Below are positions 14,422-21,622 of a DNA stretch of 22,774 nucleotides, piece by piece; position 1 is the first letter of the stretch; each line of letters begins with the position of its first letter. The notes beneath the pieces are model-generated. The model saw nothing but the letters and a program-made list of their open reading frames with translations, had not been told where the DNA came from and did not search any database. Source of the stretch: JAVZLH01 sp049700435 (GTDB taxonomy: Archaea; Thermoproteota; Bathyarchaeia; Bathyarchaeales; Bathycorpusculaceae); NCBI GenBank assembly GCA_049700435.1, contig JBNAVK010000022.1, positions 1-22,774 on the forward strand, given 5' to 3'. Both the position numbers and the translations under genes were made by a program.

Positions 14422-15654
14422 ATGAAGAATGTGGTTAAGCAGGAGGTTCTAGCCCTAAACGGAGATGAAGCAGTTGCCTACGCGGTGAAGCAATGCGATG
14501 TGGATGTTGTGGCAGCCTACCCAATAACCCCCCAAACAATAATTGTAGAAAGGTTCAGCGAGTACGTAGCCAACGGCGAAGTCGAAACAGAATTTGTCTG
14601 CACAGAGTCCGAGCACAGCGCACTAACTGCATGCCTAGCTGCGTCCTTGACGGGTGCAAGAACTTTTACAGCATCCGCCTCTGCAGGTTTAGCCCTAATG
14701 CATGAAATGTTATTTGTAACTTCAGGTTCTCGTGCACCAGTCGTTATGGCAATCGCCAACAGAGCCTTATCGGCGCCCATAAACATTCATGGAGACCAAT
14801 CTGACACCATGGCTGAAAGAGACAGCGGCTGGATACAAATCTACGCTGAAAACGCTCAGGAAGTTTACGATTCAATAATTCAAGCGTTTAGGATAGCTGA
14901 AAACCTCGATATTCTCTTGCCAGTCATCGTCGGCTTAGATGGTTTCACCCTAAGCCACTCCCTAGAAAACGTAAACGTGCTACCAGATGATATTGTCAAA
15001 AAATTTGTTGGGGCTCGCCAATTCCCAGAAGTCTTGACACACGAGGGAAAAAAGGCTTCCTTTAAACTTGACCCGGAGTATCCTATGACAATGGGGCCTA
15101 TGGCCTTTCCAAACTACTATTTTGAGTTCAAGCGGCAACAAGAGGAAGCCATGAAAAACGCGCTCAAAATAATCCCGCAGGTGCATGATGAATATGCAAA
15201 AATAAGCGGCAGACGCTACGGGAATGGTTTGCTCGACCCTTACAGTCTTGAAGACGCGGAAATAGCCGTAATATGCTTGGGGTCAACAGCTGGAACAGTA
15301 AAAATCGTCGTGGACGAGTTGAAGGCAGAGGGCATAAAAGCAGGTCTCCTTCGCATCCGCACGTTCAGACCGCTACCTGTAGAGGGAATAATAGAGGCTC
15401 TTAAAAATGTGAAGGCTGTGGCTGTGATGGATAGGAGCATGAGTTTCGGCGGTCGCGGCGGACAAGTATTTCAAGAAGTTCGCCACGTACTTTATGACGC
15501 GCCGAATCACCCCTATATGGTAAACTACATTTATGGACTTGGAGGAAGAGACACCAACCCAAGCCAAATCCGCGAAATCTACGAAGACCTACAAAAGATA
15601 CTGCAGACAAAACGTGTTGGAAACCCGATACGATATGTGGGATTAAGAGAGTGA
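14422..15654 (+). CDS. porA: Pyruvate:ferredoxin oxidoreductase, alpha subunit
   Basis: Alpha subunit of 410 residues, which forms the thiamin-diphosphate site together with beta. The opening GDEAVAYAVKQCDVDVVAAYPITPQT, the block SEHSALTACLAASLTGARTFTASAS and the later VMDRSMSFGGRGGQVFQEV are standard for PorA. The length is normal for the separate alpha subunit. The ATG follows an AAAGGG stretch and lies 15 bases after the delta stop. Preference for pyruvate over other 2-oxoacids is inferred from the overall resemblance to Por and from the subunit order. Confidence 0.93.
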   Translation: MKNVVKQEVLALNGDEAVAYAVKQCDVDVVAAYPITPQTIIVERFSEYVANGEVETEFVCTESEHSALTACLAASLTGARTFTASASAGLALMHEMLFVTSGSRAPVVMAIANRALSAPINIHGDQSDTMAERDSGWIQIYAENAQEVYDSIIQAFRIAENLDILLPVIVGLDGFTLSHSLENVNVLPDDIVKKFVGARQFPEVLTHEGKKASFKLDPEYPMTMGPMAFPNYYFEFKRQQEEAMKNALKIIPQVHDEYAKISGRRYGNGLLDPYSLEDAEIAVICLGSTAGTVKIVVDELKAEGIKAGLLRIRTFRPLPVEGIIEALKNVKAVAVMDRSMSFGGRGGQVFQEVRHVLYDAPNHPYMVNYIYGLGGRDTNPSQIREIYEDLQKILQTKRVGNPIRYVGLRE

Positions 15655-15672
15655 AAAGGAGGAACATGAAAA

Positions 15673-16635
15673 ATGGAGTCTGAATGGAAGTTCACCGCAA
15701 AGGACATAGCCGAAAAACCAGACCTTTTCACGTCAGGACACCGTGCATGCGCTGGCTGCGCACCAGCAACAGTCATGAGGCTTATCATGAAAGCCGTTAG
15801 AGGACCTACTATAGTGACAAACGCTACTGGCTGTATGGAAGTAGTCTCTACAATATACCCATACACTTCTTGGGCTATCCCATGGCTTCATACGGCTTTT
15901 GAAAACGCTGCGGCAAACGCTTCAGGAATAGAAGCGGCAATTAAAATAATGAAGAAGAAGGGAAGAATAAAACACGAGCACATTGACGTAATCGCCATAG
16001 CAGGAGACGGAGGCACTTATGACATAGGCATACAAGCACTTTCCGGAGCTGTTGAAAGAGGACACGACTTCCTGTTTGTGCTTTATGATAATGAGGCTTA
16101 CATGAACACGGGAATACAGCGAAGCGGTGGAACACCCCTAGGCGCTTCAACAACAACCTCGCCTGCAGGAAAAGTTTTGCCGGGCAAATTAGAGTATAAG
16201 AAGCCCATCGCAGATATTATGGTGGCTCATGAAATGCCCTACGTGGCTACAGCCGCACCCTTCTATTGGCGAGACTTGATTCAAAAAGCCAGAAAGGGAC
16301 TTGAAGTTAACGGTCCAGCTTTTCTGCACGTCTTCGCGCCATGCCCACGCGGATGGAGAAGTGACCCAGCCAAATCCATAGAGCTTTCACGGTTGGCTGT
16401 GGAAACATGCGTATTCCCGTTGTGGGAAGCCGTAAACGGCAAATACCAGCTTTCTCCACCAAGCAAAGTGTTCGCGTCAAACCCGCAAAAGAAAAAGCCA
16501 GTGAAAGAATACTTGCAGGTGCAGGGACGCTTCAGACACTTGTTCACTCCAAAATTCGAGAAAATGATTGAAGAAATTCAAAGGATAACTGATGAAAGGT
16601 GGAACCGCTTACTCAAAAAATGCGAGATAAGCTAG
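15673..16635 (+). CDS. porB: Pyruvate:ferredoxin oxidoreductase, beta subunit
   Basis: Catalytic subunit of 320 residues that binds thiamin diphosphate and one 4Fe-4S cluster. The cluster cysteines are C26 and C29 (CAGC), C54 (ATGCMEV) and C224 (APCPRGW). The thiamin motif runs from GDGG (111-114) to NEAYMNTG (140-147). TPLGASTTTSPAGK after it is typical of the pyruvate enzyme. Start ATG 15673 is preceded by AAAGGAGG, a strong ribosome-binding site; an ATG at 15666 is out of frame. It is the last gene of the operon, convergent with the dehydrogenase-like gene 23 bases on. The complex oxidises pyruvate to acetyl-CoA, or the reverse in CO2 fixation. Confidence 0.95.
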   Translation: MESEWKFTAKDIAEKPDLFTSGHRACAGCAPATVMRLIMKAVRGPTIVTNATGCMEVVSTIYPYTSWAIPWLHTAFENAAANASGIEAAIKIMKKKGRIKHEHIDVIAIAGDGGTYDIGIQALSGAVERGHDFLFVLYDNEAYMNTGIQRSGGTPLGASTTTSPAGKVLPGKLEYKKPIADIMVAHEMPYVATAAPFYWRDLIQKARKGLEVNGPAFLHVFAPCPRGWRSDPAKSIELSRLAVETCVFPLWEAVNGKYQLSPPSKVFASNPQKKKPVKEYLQVQGRFRHLFTPKFEKMIEEIQRITDERWNRLLKKCEIS

Positions 16636-16658
16636 GTTTCGCTTTCTCCCCTCAGCTT

Positions 16659-17534
16659 TTATGAATTTTCAAGATTTTTGGATAACTCCTTTTCCAAAGC
16701 CTCTGCTCTCTTTCTGACTTTTTCAATTTCTTCTAGGACGCTTTTGTCTTCGATTTCTTTTTTGCGTTTTTCGTTAGATTTTAGGATTAAATGCAGAAAA
16801 TCAGAATCATAACTCTGCAAAAGAAGCTCAGTATTTGGAATCAAGCAGTGTCCACCGATAACTCCGGGGAACATAACTGGTCTGTCAAGCCTAACTCGAT
16901 GGGTGTCCTCGAGAAAATCCACAACTTCATCAAAGTCTGCACCAAAATGTTTTGAAATGCGGTGCATCTCCTGAAAACAAGCTATCATCCAAGCCCTATA
17001 CGTGGTTTCGAAAAGTTTAGCCAGCTCGGTTTCCAAGCAGCTCTTTAGAACTTTAGTTTTCAAGCCTAATTCCTCAAAATGTTTCCTTGCAGCCTCTGCA
17101 GCCTCTGCCGTAGCACCTCCAACGTATTTTGTCCACCGCTTCAACTCCCACTTCATATACTCTAGGCTTTTGTGCACTCCGCGGATGGGAGAATGCGCAA
17201 CGAGGCATCCACCAATGCGCTTGCATGTCTCAATGGTTGTTCCCGGCGGAACAGTGCTGTCAATAATCACAAGTTTGGGATTAAATCTTTTCGCGTAACC
17301 AACAACCGTGTTCACAAACGTGTTTTTGTCGGGGCATGGAATGCAAACGTGCATCACGTCAACTTCTTTTGGCAAACTTTTTTGTCCAATGTCTCGCATT
17401 TTATCTTCGTCAACATCAAATCCGTAAACCGCAAAACGTCCGCTTTCCTTAACCACTTCAATCAATGAACGTCCAACATCGCCTAAGCCGATGACTAAAA
17501 CCTGCTTTTTTGCTGGCAAGTCTCCATCCTCCAC
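16659..17534 (-). CDS. UDP-sugar dehydrogenase-like protein lacking the C-terminal domain
   Basis: Protein of 291 residues with an NAD-binding Rossmann domain (VIGLGDVG, 14-21; GFDVDEDKM, 38-46; IDSTVPPGTT, 91-100) and the central helical domain of UDP-glucose/UDP-ManNAc dehydrogenases. The conserved lysine is at ETELAKLFETTYRA (K173), and the catalytic cysteine is C230 in GVIGGHCLIPN. The family normally has about 400-440 residues with a second Rossmann-like UDP-binding domain. That part is missing, replaced by a charged helix (KSNEKRKKEIEDKSVLEEIE...). The start is GTG 17534; TTG 17519, with GGAGG upstream, is an alternative. It lies beside sugar-modifying genes. Whether it still oxidises a nucleotide sugar is uncertain. 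Confidence 0.8.
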   Translation of the reverse strand: MEDGDLPAKKQVLVIGLGDVGRSLIEVVKESGRFAVYGFDVDEDKMRDIGQKSLPKEVDVMHVCIPCPDKNTFVNTVVGYAKRFNPKLVIIDSTVPPGTTIETCKRIGGCLVAHSPIRGVHKSLEYMKWELKRWTKYVGGATAEAAEAARKHFEELGLKTKVLKSCLETELAKLFETTYRAWMIACFQEMHRISKHFGADFDEVVDFLEDTHRVRLDRPVMFPGVIGGHCLIPNTELLLQSYDSDFLHLILKSNEKRKKEIEDKSVLEEIEKVRKRAEALEKELSKNLENS

Positions 17535-17560
17535 AGAAAAAAGAGATTTGTTGCCAAACT

Positions 17561-17568
17561 ATTTAAAT
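17561..17568. promoter_or_regulatory. Palindromic TATA box shared by two divergent genes
   Basis: ATTTAAAT is a perfect palindrome in the 68-base gap. It is about 30 bases from the dehydrogenase-like start at 17534 (minus) and about 39 from the acyltransferase start at 17603 (plus), suitable distances in both directions. No second AT box is seen in the gap. Confidence 0.4.
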
Positions 17569-17602
17569 TAACAGCAACAACAACCAGTTTGGAGCGGGTG
17601 CC

Positions 17603-18121
17603 ATGTCAAAGCCAAAAATTGGAAAAGGCGTTATTGTTGGAAAAAATGTTCAGTTCGGTGAAAATGTCGTTGTTTGGAATTACGTTGTCATAGGTGATAA
17701 CACAAAAATCGGCGATGGAACAAGAATAGGGAGTTTCTGCGACATTGGCAAAAACGTAGTGATAGGCAAAAACTGTATAATACAAGCTCATGTGACAATA
17801 TCAAACGAATGCAAGCTCGGCGACAACGTTTTCATAGGACCAAACAGCAGCCTATTAAATGACAGATTTCCGCATAGCAAATGCCTAACACCGTCAATAA
17901 TAAAGGACAATGTGGTTGTCGGAGGATGCGTGACAATTCTCCCAAACGTTACAGTGCACGAAAACGCTGTAGTGGCTGCCGGTAGCACAGTAACAAAAGA
18001 TGTGCCACCAGGAACCGTCGTGAAGGGGATACCCGCAAAGCAGATGATGACACGGCAGGAGTATGAGGTGAAGAGAAAGGCGTTCATCGAAGCAAGAAAA
18101 GCCAACTCCCTTAAACTCTAG
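17603..18121 (+). CDS. Left-handed beta-helix N-acyltransferase (WlbB/WbpD-like)
   Basis: Protein of 172 residues built almost entirely of hexapeptide repeats (IGKGVIVGKNVQFGENVVVW, IGDGTRIG, IGKNVVIGKN, LGDNVFIG), the trimeric left-handed beta-helix of acetyltransferases. The end GTVVKGIPAKQM is the usual closing strand. It most resembles WlbB/WbpD enzymes, which acetylate the 3-amino group of UDP-2-acetamido-3-amino-glucuronate with acetyl-CoA. An insertion, NDRFPHSKCLTPSIIKDN, includes a His at the expected catalytic place. ATG 17603 follows GGAGCGGGTG. It overlaps the convergent epimerase gene by 11 bases. The exact sugar is inferred. Confidence 0.85.
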   Translation: MSKPKIGKGVIVGKNVQFGENVVVWNYVVIGDNTKIGDGTRIGSFCDIGKNVVIGKNCIIQAHVTISNECKLGDNVFIGPNSSLLNDRFPHSKCLTPSIIKDNVVVGGCVTILPNVTVHENAVVAAGSTVTKDVPPGTVVKGIPAKQMMTRQEYEVKRKAFIEARKANSLKL

Positions 18122-19130
18122 GTTTTCCAGCCCACCTTTTTGGAAACTTTAAAACCCATTCAATCTCTTTGGTTACGCCCTCATTAAAGTCTGTTTGTGG
18201 GCGCCATCCAAGGATTTCCTTAGCCCTACGGCAATCCAAAACGAAGTTCACCAATTCTCCTTGAAGTCTAATGCGCTCAGGCTGAAAATGCGAAGCTGAA
18301 CCTTCCTTTGGATTGTCGTACAGTATGTCAAATCCTTTATTTGATGCCTTCACCAACATATTTGCCAACTCTTTGACAGAAACGCCTTTTCCGCTTCCAA
18401 TGTTGAAAACTTTCCCTGCTGATTCTGGCTTTTCAATTGCCAGCATATGGGCTTTCACAACATCCTTCACATAAACGAAGTCCCTAGTTTGTGAACCATC
18501 ACCAAAAACTACTGGCGGCTTGTTTTCAATAAAAATCCTCTTTATAAACATGGTTAAAACGCGGCCAAACCATTCTTTAGTGCCGTAGACAATGCCATAT
18601 CTGAAGGCTGTGGTGTTTAAACCAAAAAGCTTGTTGTATTGTAGCACATAGCGTTCAGCGGCGAGTTTACTAACTCCGTAAGGCCAATGAGGCTCCAAAG
18701 GGTGTTCTTCATCTATTGGAAGATACTGTGCTTGTCCGTAAACAGCTCCCGAAGATGCGAACAAGACTTTTTCAACATTGTTCTTTAAAGCCGCGTTTAA
18801 GACGTTTAACGTTCCCAGAATGTTTATTTTGGCGTCTCTTTCAGCGTCTTTTATGCCCGTGTAGACTTCTAATTCCGCTGCCAAGTGGTCCATGATGTCA
18901 ATTTTTTCCTTTTTAACAACAGCGTTTAGTTGTGCAAAATCCAAGATTGAGCCTTTAACAATCTTTAGCTTTTCATCCTTCATGTCGTCGAGGTTTTCCA
19001 TGGTTCCAGTGGAAAAATCATCGAGGACAACAACTTTTTCCGCATCATTAACCAAATATTCTTCAACTAAGTGTGAACCAATAAAACCTGCGCCGCCAGT
19101 AACTAAAACACGTTTTCCACGAGCGCTCAT
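18111..19130 (-). CDS. NAD-dependent nucleotide-sugar epimerase/dehydratase (extended SDR, GalE-like)
   Basis: Extended short-chain dehydrogenase of 339 residues. The NAD motif is TGGAGFIGSH (about 11-20), the catalytic triad is Ser127 (SSGAVYG), Tyr151 and Lys155 (YGVSK), and FGDGSQTRDFVYVKD is the substrate-domain block. The closest family is UDP-glucose/UDP-GlcNAc 4-epimerase; a dehydratase is possible. The frame is open to GTG 19142, which overlaps the upstream stop, but ATG 19130 is preceded at seven bases by GGTGAT, a perfect match to the archaeal ribosome-binding sequence, so I chose it. It is the last gene of a three-gene minus-strand operon. Confidence 0.88.
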   Translation of the reverse strand: MSARGKRVLVTGGAGFIGSHLVEEYLVNDAEKVVVLDDFSTGTMENLDDMKDEKLKIVKGSILDFAQLNAVVKKEKIDIMDHLAAELEVYTGIKDAERDAKINILGTLNVLNAALKNNVEKVLFASSGAVYGQAQYLPIDEEHPLEPHWPYGVSKLAAERYVLQYNKLFGLNTTAFRYGIVYGTKEWFGRVLTMFIKRIFIENKPPVVFGDGSQTRDFVYVKDVVKAHMLAIEKPESAGKVFNIGSGKGVSVKELANMLVKASNKGFDILYDNPKEGSASHFQPERIRLQGELVNFVLDCRRAKEILGWRPQTDFNEGVTKEIEWVLKFPKRWAGKPRV

Positions 19131-19138
19131 CCGCAAAA

Positions 19139-20134
19139 TCACCCTGATACCGCAGCAATCTCCTCATCGATTATTCTTTCGATTATGTCTACGGGATTTT
19201 CAAGTTTTTCCAATTTGTCTTTAACGTCCCAGACTTCGCCCAGAAGCCTTTTTGCATAGCTAAGCGCTTTATCTGCTGGCACGGTGAAGATTGGGAAGCC
19301 TTTTTTTGATAAGCATTCGTTTACGTAAAGTTTTCCAAAGGAAGAGATAACTATTGTTGGAATGCCCTGTAAGGTAGCTTCGCGGGCTATTGTCCCCCCG
19401 GCGCTGACAACCAAATCTGCGTGTGAAACTAAGCTGGCGGAGTCAACAAACTCTTCTGGGACGATTAAATTTTTTATTGGTTTGCTTCTGTAGCGTGGTA
19501 GAAAGAGAACATTTCCAAGTGAAGCAAGCTTTTTCGCCAATGTTTTAGTTACGTCTTCCTTTTCTTGGGCGTAGGCAGCTTTTTCCTCAAGTTCTCTAAC
19601 AACGATTAGTGGTTTCTTGTATTCATATTTGATTTCTGGTTTAAACCCTTTTATCCAAGCAACTTCATCAACGCCATCGAACCAAAATATCTTTTTTACG
19701 CCATAACCTTCAACCGAATTTTTCGGCAAAGCCTTTGAAACAACCAAATAATCAATTAAAGGCATTGTAAGCCTGTTTACGGCTTCCGCGTGCACAGTGT
19801 CATGTGTTGAAATGTTGGGTATTCCCAGTCCGAAGGCAACCCTACATAATTCCACAGAGCGATGCGAAATGGCGACGTCAGGCTTTTCGTCTTCAAACAT
19901 CTTACAGAACAGTAGTTGCCGTTTTACACTTTCTCTAAGCCTTGAAAGCGGTGAACGCGGGTCATATTTCCCAGCAACAATAAATTCTTCTTTTAACAAC
20001 TTTGCCAATGTCAACGTGTCCGGGTGTTTCCGCGTGGTCAATGTTACTTTGTGTCCTCGTTTTCTAAGGCGCCTTGCTATTGCAACGCCGTATCTTACTT
20101 GTTTGCCTGTGCAAGCGTCATACCAAACCTTCAC
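19139..20134 (-). CDS. DUF354-family glycosyltransferase-like protein
   Basis: Protein of 331 residues resembling DUF354 (archaeal MJ1059-like), related to GT-B glycosyltransferases and UDP-GlcNAc 2-epimerases. It opens with VKVWYDACTGKQVRYGVAIARRLRKRGHKV, like the family pattern of a strand plus helix. Later VSHADLVVSAGGTIAREATLQGIPTIVISS (about 243-272) is the donor-binding GG-x-x-x-E-like region. ATG 20167 lies inside the upstream gene and adds an atypical 11-residue leader. GTG 20134, four bases after the upstream stop and preceded by GGGAGAG, fits the family start and is preferred. Biochemical function is not established for the family. It probably acts on a surface glycan or lipid-linked sugar. 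Confidence 0.75.
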   Translation of the reverse strand: MKVWYDACTGKQVRYGVAIARRLRKRGHKVTLTTRKHPDTLTLAKLLKEEFIVAGKYDPRSPLSRLRESVKRQLLFCKMFEDEKPDVAISHRSVELCRVAFGLGIPNISTHDTVHAEAVNRLTMPLIDYLVVSKALPKNSVEGYGVKKIFWFDGVDEVAWIKGFKPEIKYEYKKPLIVVRELEEKAAYAQEKEDVTKTLAKKLASLGNVLFLPRYRSKPIKNLIVPEEFVDSASLVSHADLVVSAGGTIAREATLQGIPTIVISSFGKLYVNECLSKKGFPIFTVPADKALSYAKRLLGEVWDVKDKLEKLENPVDIIERIIDEEIAAVSG

Positions 20135-20138
20135 TTTT

Positions 20139-21221
20139 TCACTCTCCCAACTTATACATTTCCCCAATGATTTTTCCGTCTTTAACGATTTTCGCTGGCG
20201 CGTCTAAATGGCGAATCCAGTATATATTTTCCGGCAAAACGTTATACTTTGGTACGCGTGGTATTTGTTCGCCGAACGCGAGCTTAACATACAAATACGG
20301 TATATTCCCGTAATAGTCTCCTCGCAAAATTTGGCTGGCGTATGAGAAGAAGAAGGATGTGGTGAACATCCTACCCGCATTAATCTCGGTAACACACGGA
20401 ACCCCTTCACTATTCTCTTTCAAATCAACACACGCAATTCCAGTAAATTTTTTGTCTATGGCCAAAACAGCCCTTGTCCCCACCTCGTTTACCTTATCAT
20501 CATGAATTGTTTTTTGAACCGCTGGGGTGCCAGTCACTCCAGAAGGTGCAAGGTTTGGGTAAATATACTCTATTCTTTCCCTAGCCATCGACACGACTAG
20601 TTCGCCGTTTTTCCACAAACTGTGGAAGCCTATGTTTCTTCCCCGCAGATATTGTTGGGCGATGAATTGCCAGCTCATTCCACGAGACTTCCAATACTTA
20701 ATCCACGCTAATGCCGTGTCTTTATTGTGGGCGAGGGTGCTTCCCCTTCCCCCGGCGCCGTGCCTAGCTCTAATCCATATAGGTTTTCCAAGTTCTTCAA
20801 AGGCTTTGTTGACGTCTTTTTCGTTTTGCAGTTCTAGAAATTTTGCAACTGGAATCTTATTTTTTTCCCAGACCTTTGCTGATTCAAGCTTGTCTTGGCA
20901 TACGCTGATAGCCTTTTTTGAAGGCAAAAAAACTTTTGCGTTTAACTTTTCACGGTTTTCCGATATCGCAGCAACTTCAACATCTGGTTGAGCGTGAACA
21001 AACTCTATGCGCTCTTTTCGTATTATTTCATTCAACTTGGCGATGTAGCTGGGTTCTGCAGCATTAGGAACCAAATAAGTCTTATCCGTAGGGGCAAGGT
21101 GAATGAAATAGGCGCTGGCTTCGGTTCCAACAACAAAAATTTTTTCAGGCGCAATCTTAAGCGACAAAACAAAATTTATTCCAGCGGGTCCACCGGCTCC
21201 CGTAACCAGAATTCTCTTCAT
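20139..21221 (-). CDS. ATP-grasp ligase (carbamoyl-phosphate-synthase-like)
   Basis: Protein of 360 residues. It opens with a PreATP-grasp Rossmann part (ILVTGAGGPAGINFVLSLK), followed by an ATP-grasp fold with PIWIRARHGAGGRGSTLA (about 147-164, nucleotide-binding loop), VSMARERIEYIYPNLAPSG and TGIACVDLKENSEGVPCVTEINAGR (about 265-289, metal-binding Glu/Asn). ATP-grasp enzymes join a carboxylate to an amine through an acyl-phosphate. The substrates are unknown; the setting suggests sugar acid or amino-acid decoration of a glycan. GGTGG lies about six bases before the ATG. It is the first gene of a three-gene operon with DUF354 and the epimerase. Confidence 0.85.
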   Translation of the reverse strand: MKRILVTGAGGPAGINFVLSLKIAPEKIFVVGTEASAYFIHLAPTDKTYLVPNAAEPSYIAKLNEIIRKERIEFVHAQPDVEVAAISENREKLNAKVFLPSKKAISVCQDKLESAKVWEKNKIPVAKFLELQNEKDVNKAFEELGKPIWIRARHGAGGRGSTLAHNKDTALAWIKYWKSRGMSWQFIAQQYLRGRNIGFHSLWKNGELVVSMARERIEYIYPNLAPSGVTGTPAVQKTIHDDKVNEVGTRAVLAIDKKFTGIACVDLKENSEGVPCVTEINAGRMFTTSFFFSYASQILRGDYYGNIPYLYVKLAFGEQIPRVPKYNVLPENIYWIRHLDAPAKIVKDGKIIGEMYKLGE

Positions 21222-21281
21222 TTTTCCACCATCAAACCATGCCGAACAGCTACAGCATCAACTTTGTACTCCTTTCAAACA

Positions 21282-21292
21282 GTATTAAATAC
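21282..21292 (-). promoter_or_regulatory. TATA box of the ATP-grasp operon
   Basis: The minus strand reads GTATTTAATAC, nearly palindromic and centred about 66 bases before the ATG at 21221. It predicts a leader near 40 bases that carries the GGTGG ribosome-binding site. Confidence 0.35.
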
Positions 21293-21320
21293 ACCTTAAT
21301 ATTTTTGCCTTAAAACCAAA

Positions 21321-21330
21321 CTTTTAATAA
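21321..21330 (+). promoter_or_regulatory. TATA box of tRNA-Val
   Basis: CTTTTAATAA is centred 32 bases before the tRNA 5' end at 21358, the normal distance for an archaeal tRNA promoter. Confidence 0.5.
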
Positions 21331-21357
21331 AACAAAACAGTCTCTAAATCAAGAAAG

Positions 21358-21459
21358 GGGCCGGTCGTCTAGCTTGGTTAGGACACTTGCCCAAAAGACA
21401 AGCCTAAAGCAGCCCTTACGAGGCTGAGGTCGCCGGTTCAACTCCGGCCCGGCCCACCA
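21358..21459 (+). tRNA. tRNA-Val (TAC) with a 24-base intron
   Basis: Acceptor GGGCCGG pairs with CCGGCCC, the discriminator is A and CCA is encoded (21457-21459). The D stem is GTCT/GGAC. The anticodon stem is CAGCC/GGCTG (21410-21414 and 21422-21426) with loop CTTACGA, anticodon TAC at 21417-21419 (Val). The variable loop is AGGTC, the T stem GCCGG/CCGGC and the T loop TTCAACT. Between the D stem and anticodon stem there are 25 bases instead of one, so a 24-base intron is predicted. The mature tRNA is 78 bases with CCA. A T-rich stretch follows within 30 bases and may end transcription. Confidence 0.93.
21385..21408 (+). other. Non-canonical tRNA intron between positions 25 and 26
   Basis: Bulge-helix-bulge-like motif: the central helix TAGG (21379-21382) pairs with CCTA (21403-21406). 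The 5' bulge is ACA and the 3' bulge AAG, with inner stem CTTG/CAAG (21386-21389 and 21399-21402). Cutting after the second base of each bulge removes 24 bases and leaves G as position 26. The outer helix is weak, so this is a relaxed motif. Confidence 0.75.
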
Positions 21460-21513
21460 AATTTCTTAACGACTTTTTCATTCTTATGTGTAGGATTTGA
21501 TTTGCCCGAAAAA

Positions 21514-21583
21514 TTTTTAAAGTTTAGAAAATGATATGCAACTGTGGGGGACAATGCTTATTGCATTGTTCGCGTCTAACCCC
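21514..21583 (+). promoter_or_regulatory. TATA box and structured leader of the membrane/surface gene
   Basis: TTTTTAAAG (21514-21522) predicts an mRNA start near 21545. The transcript would begin with GGGG (21546-21549), which can pair with CCCC (21580-21583). Inside, ACAATGC (21551-21557) pairs with GCATTGT (21563-21569) around loop TTATT. A folded leader of about 78 bases before the start at 21623 is unusual here, where most leaders are very short. Confidence 0.4.
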
Positions 21584-21622
21584 AAATGAAAGAGAAGAAA
21601 AAAGAACAAAAAGGGAAAAAAC

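Noticed and set aside
21386..21402. CTTG...CAAG as the anticodon stem of the second tRNA
   Set aside because: It gives a wrong loop size; CAGCC/GGCTG with a seven-base loop CTTACGA fits the cloverleaf and the valine tRNA pattern.
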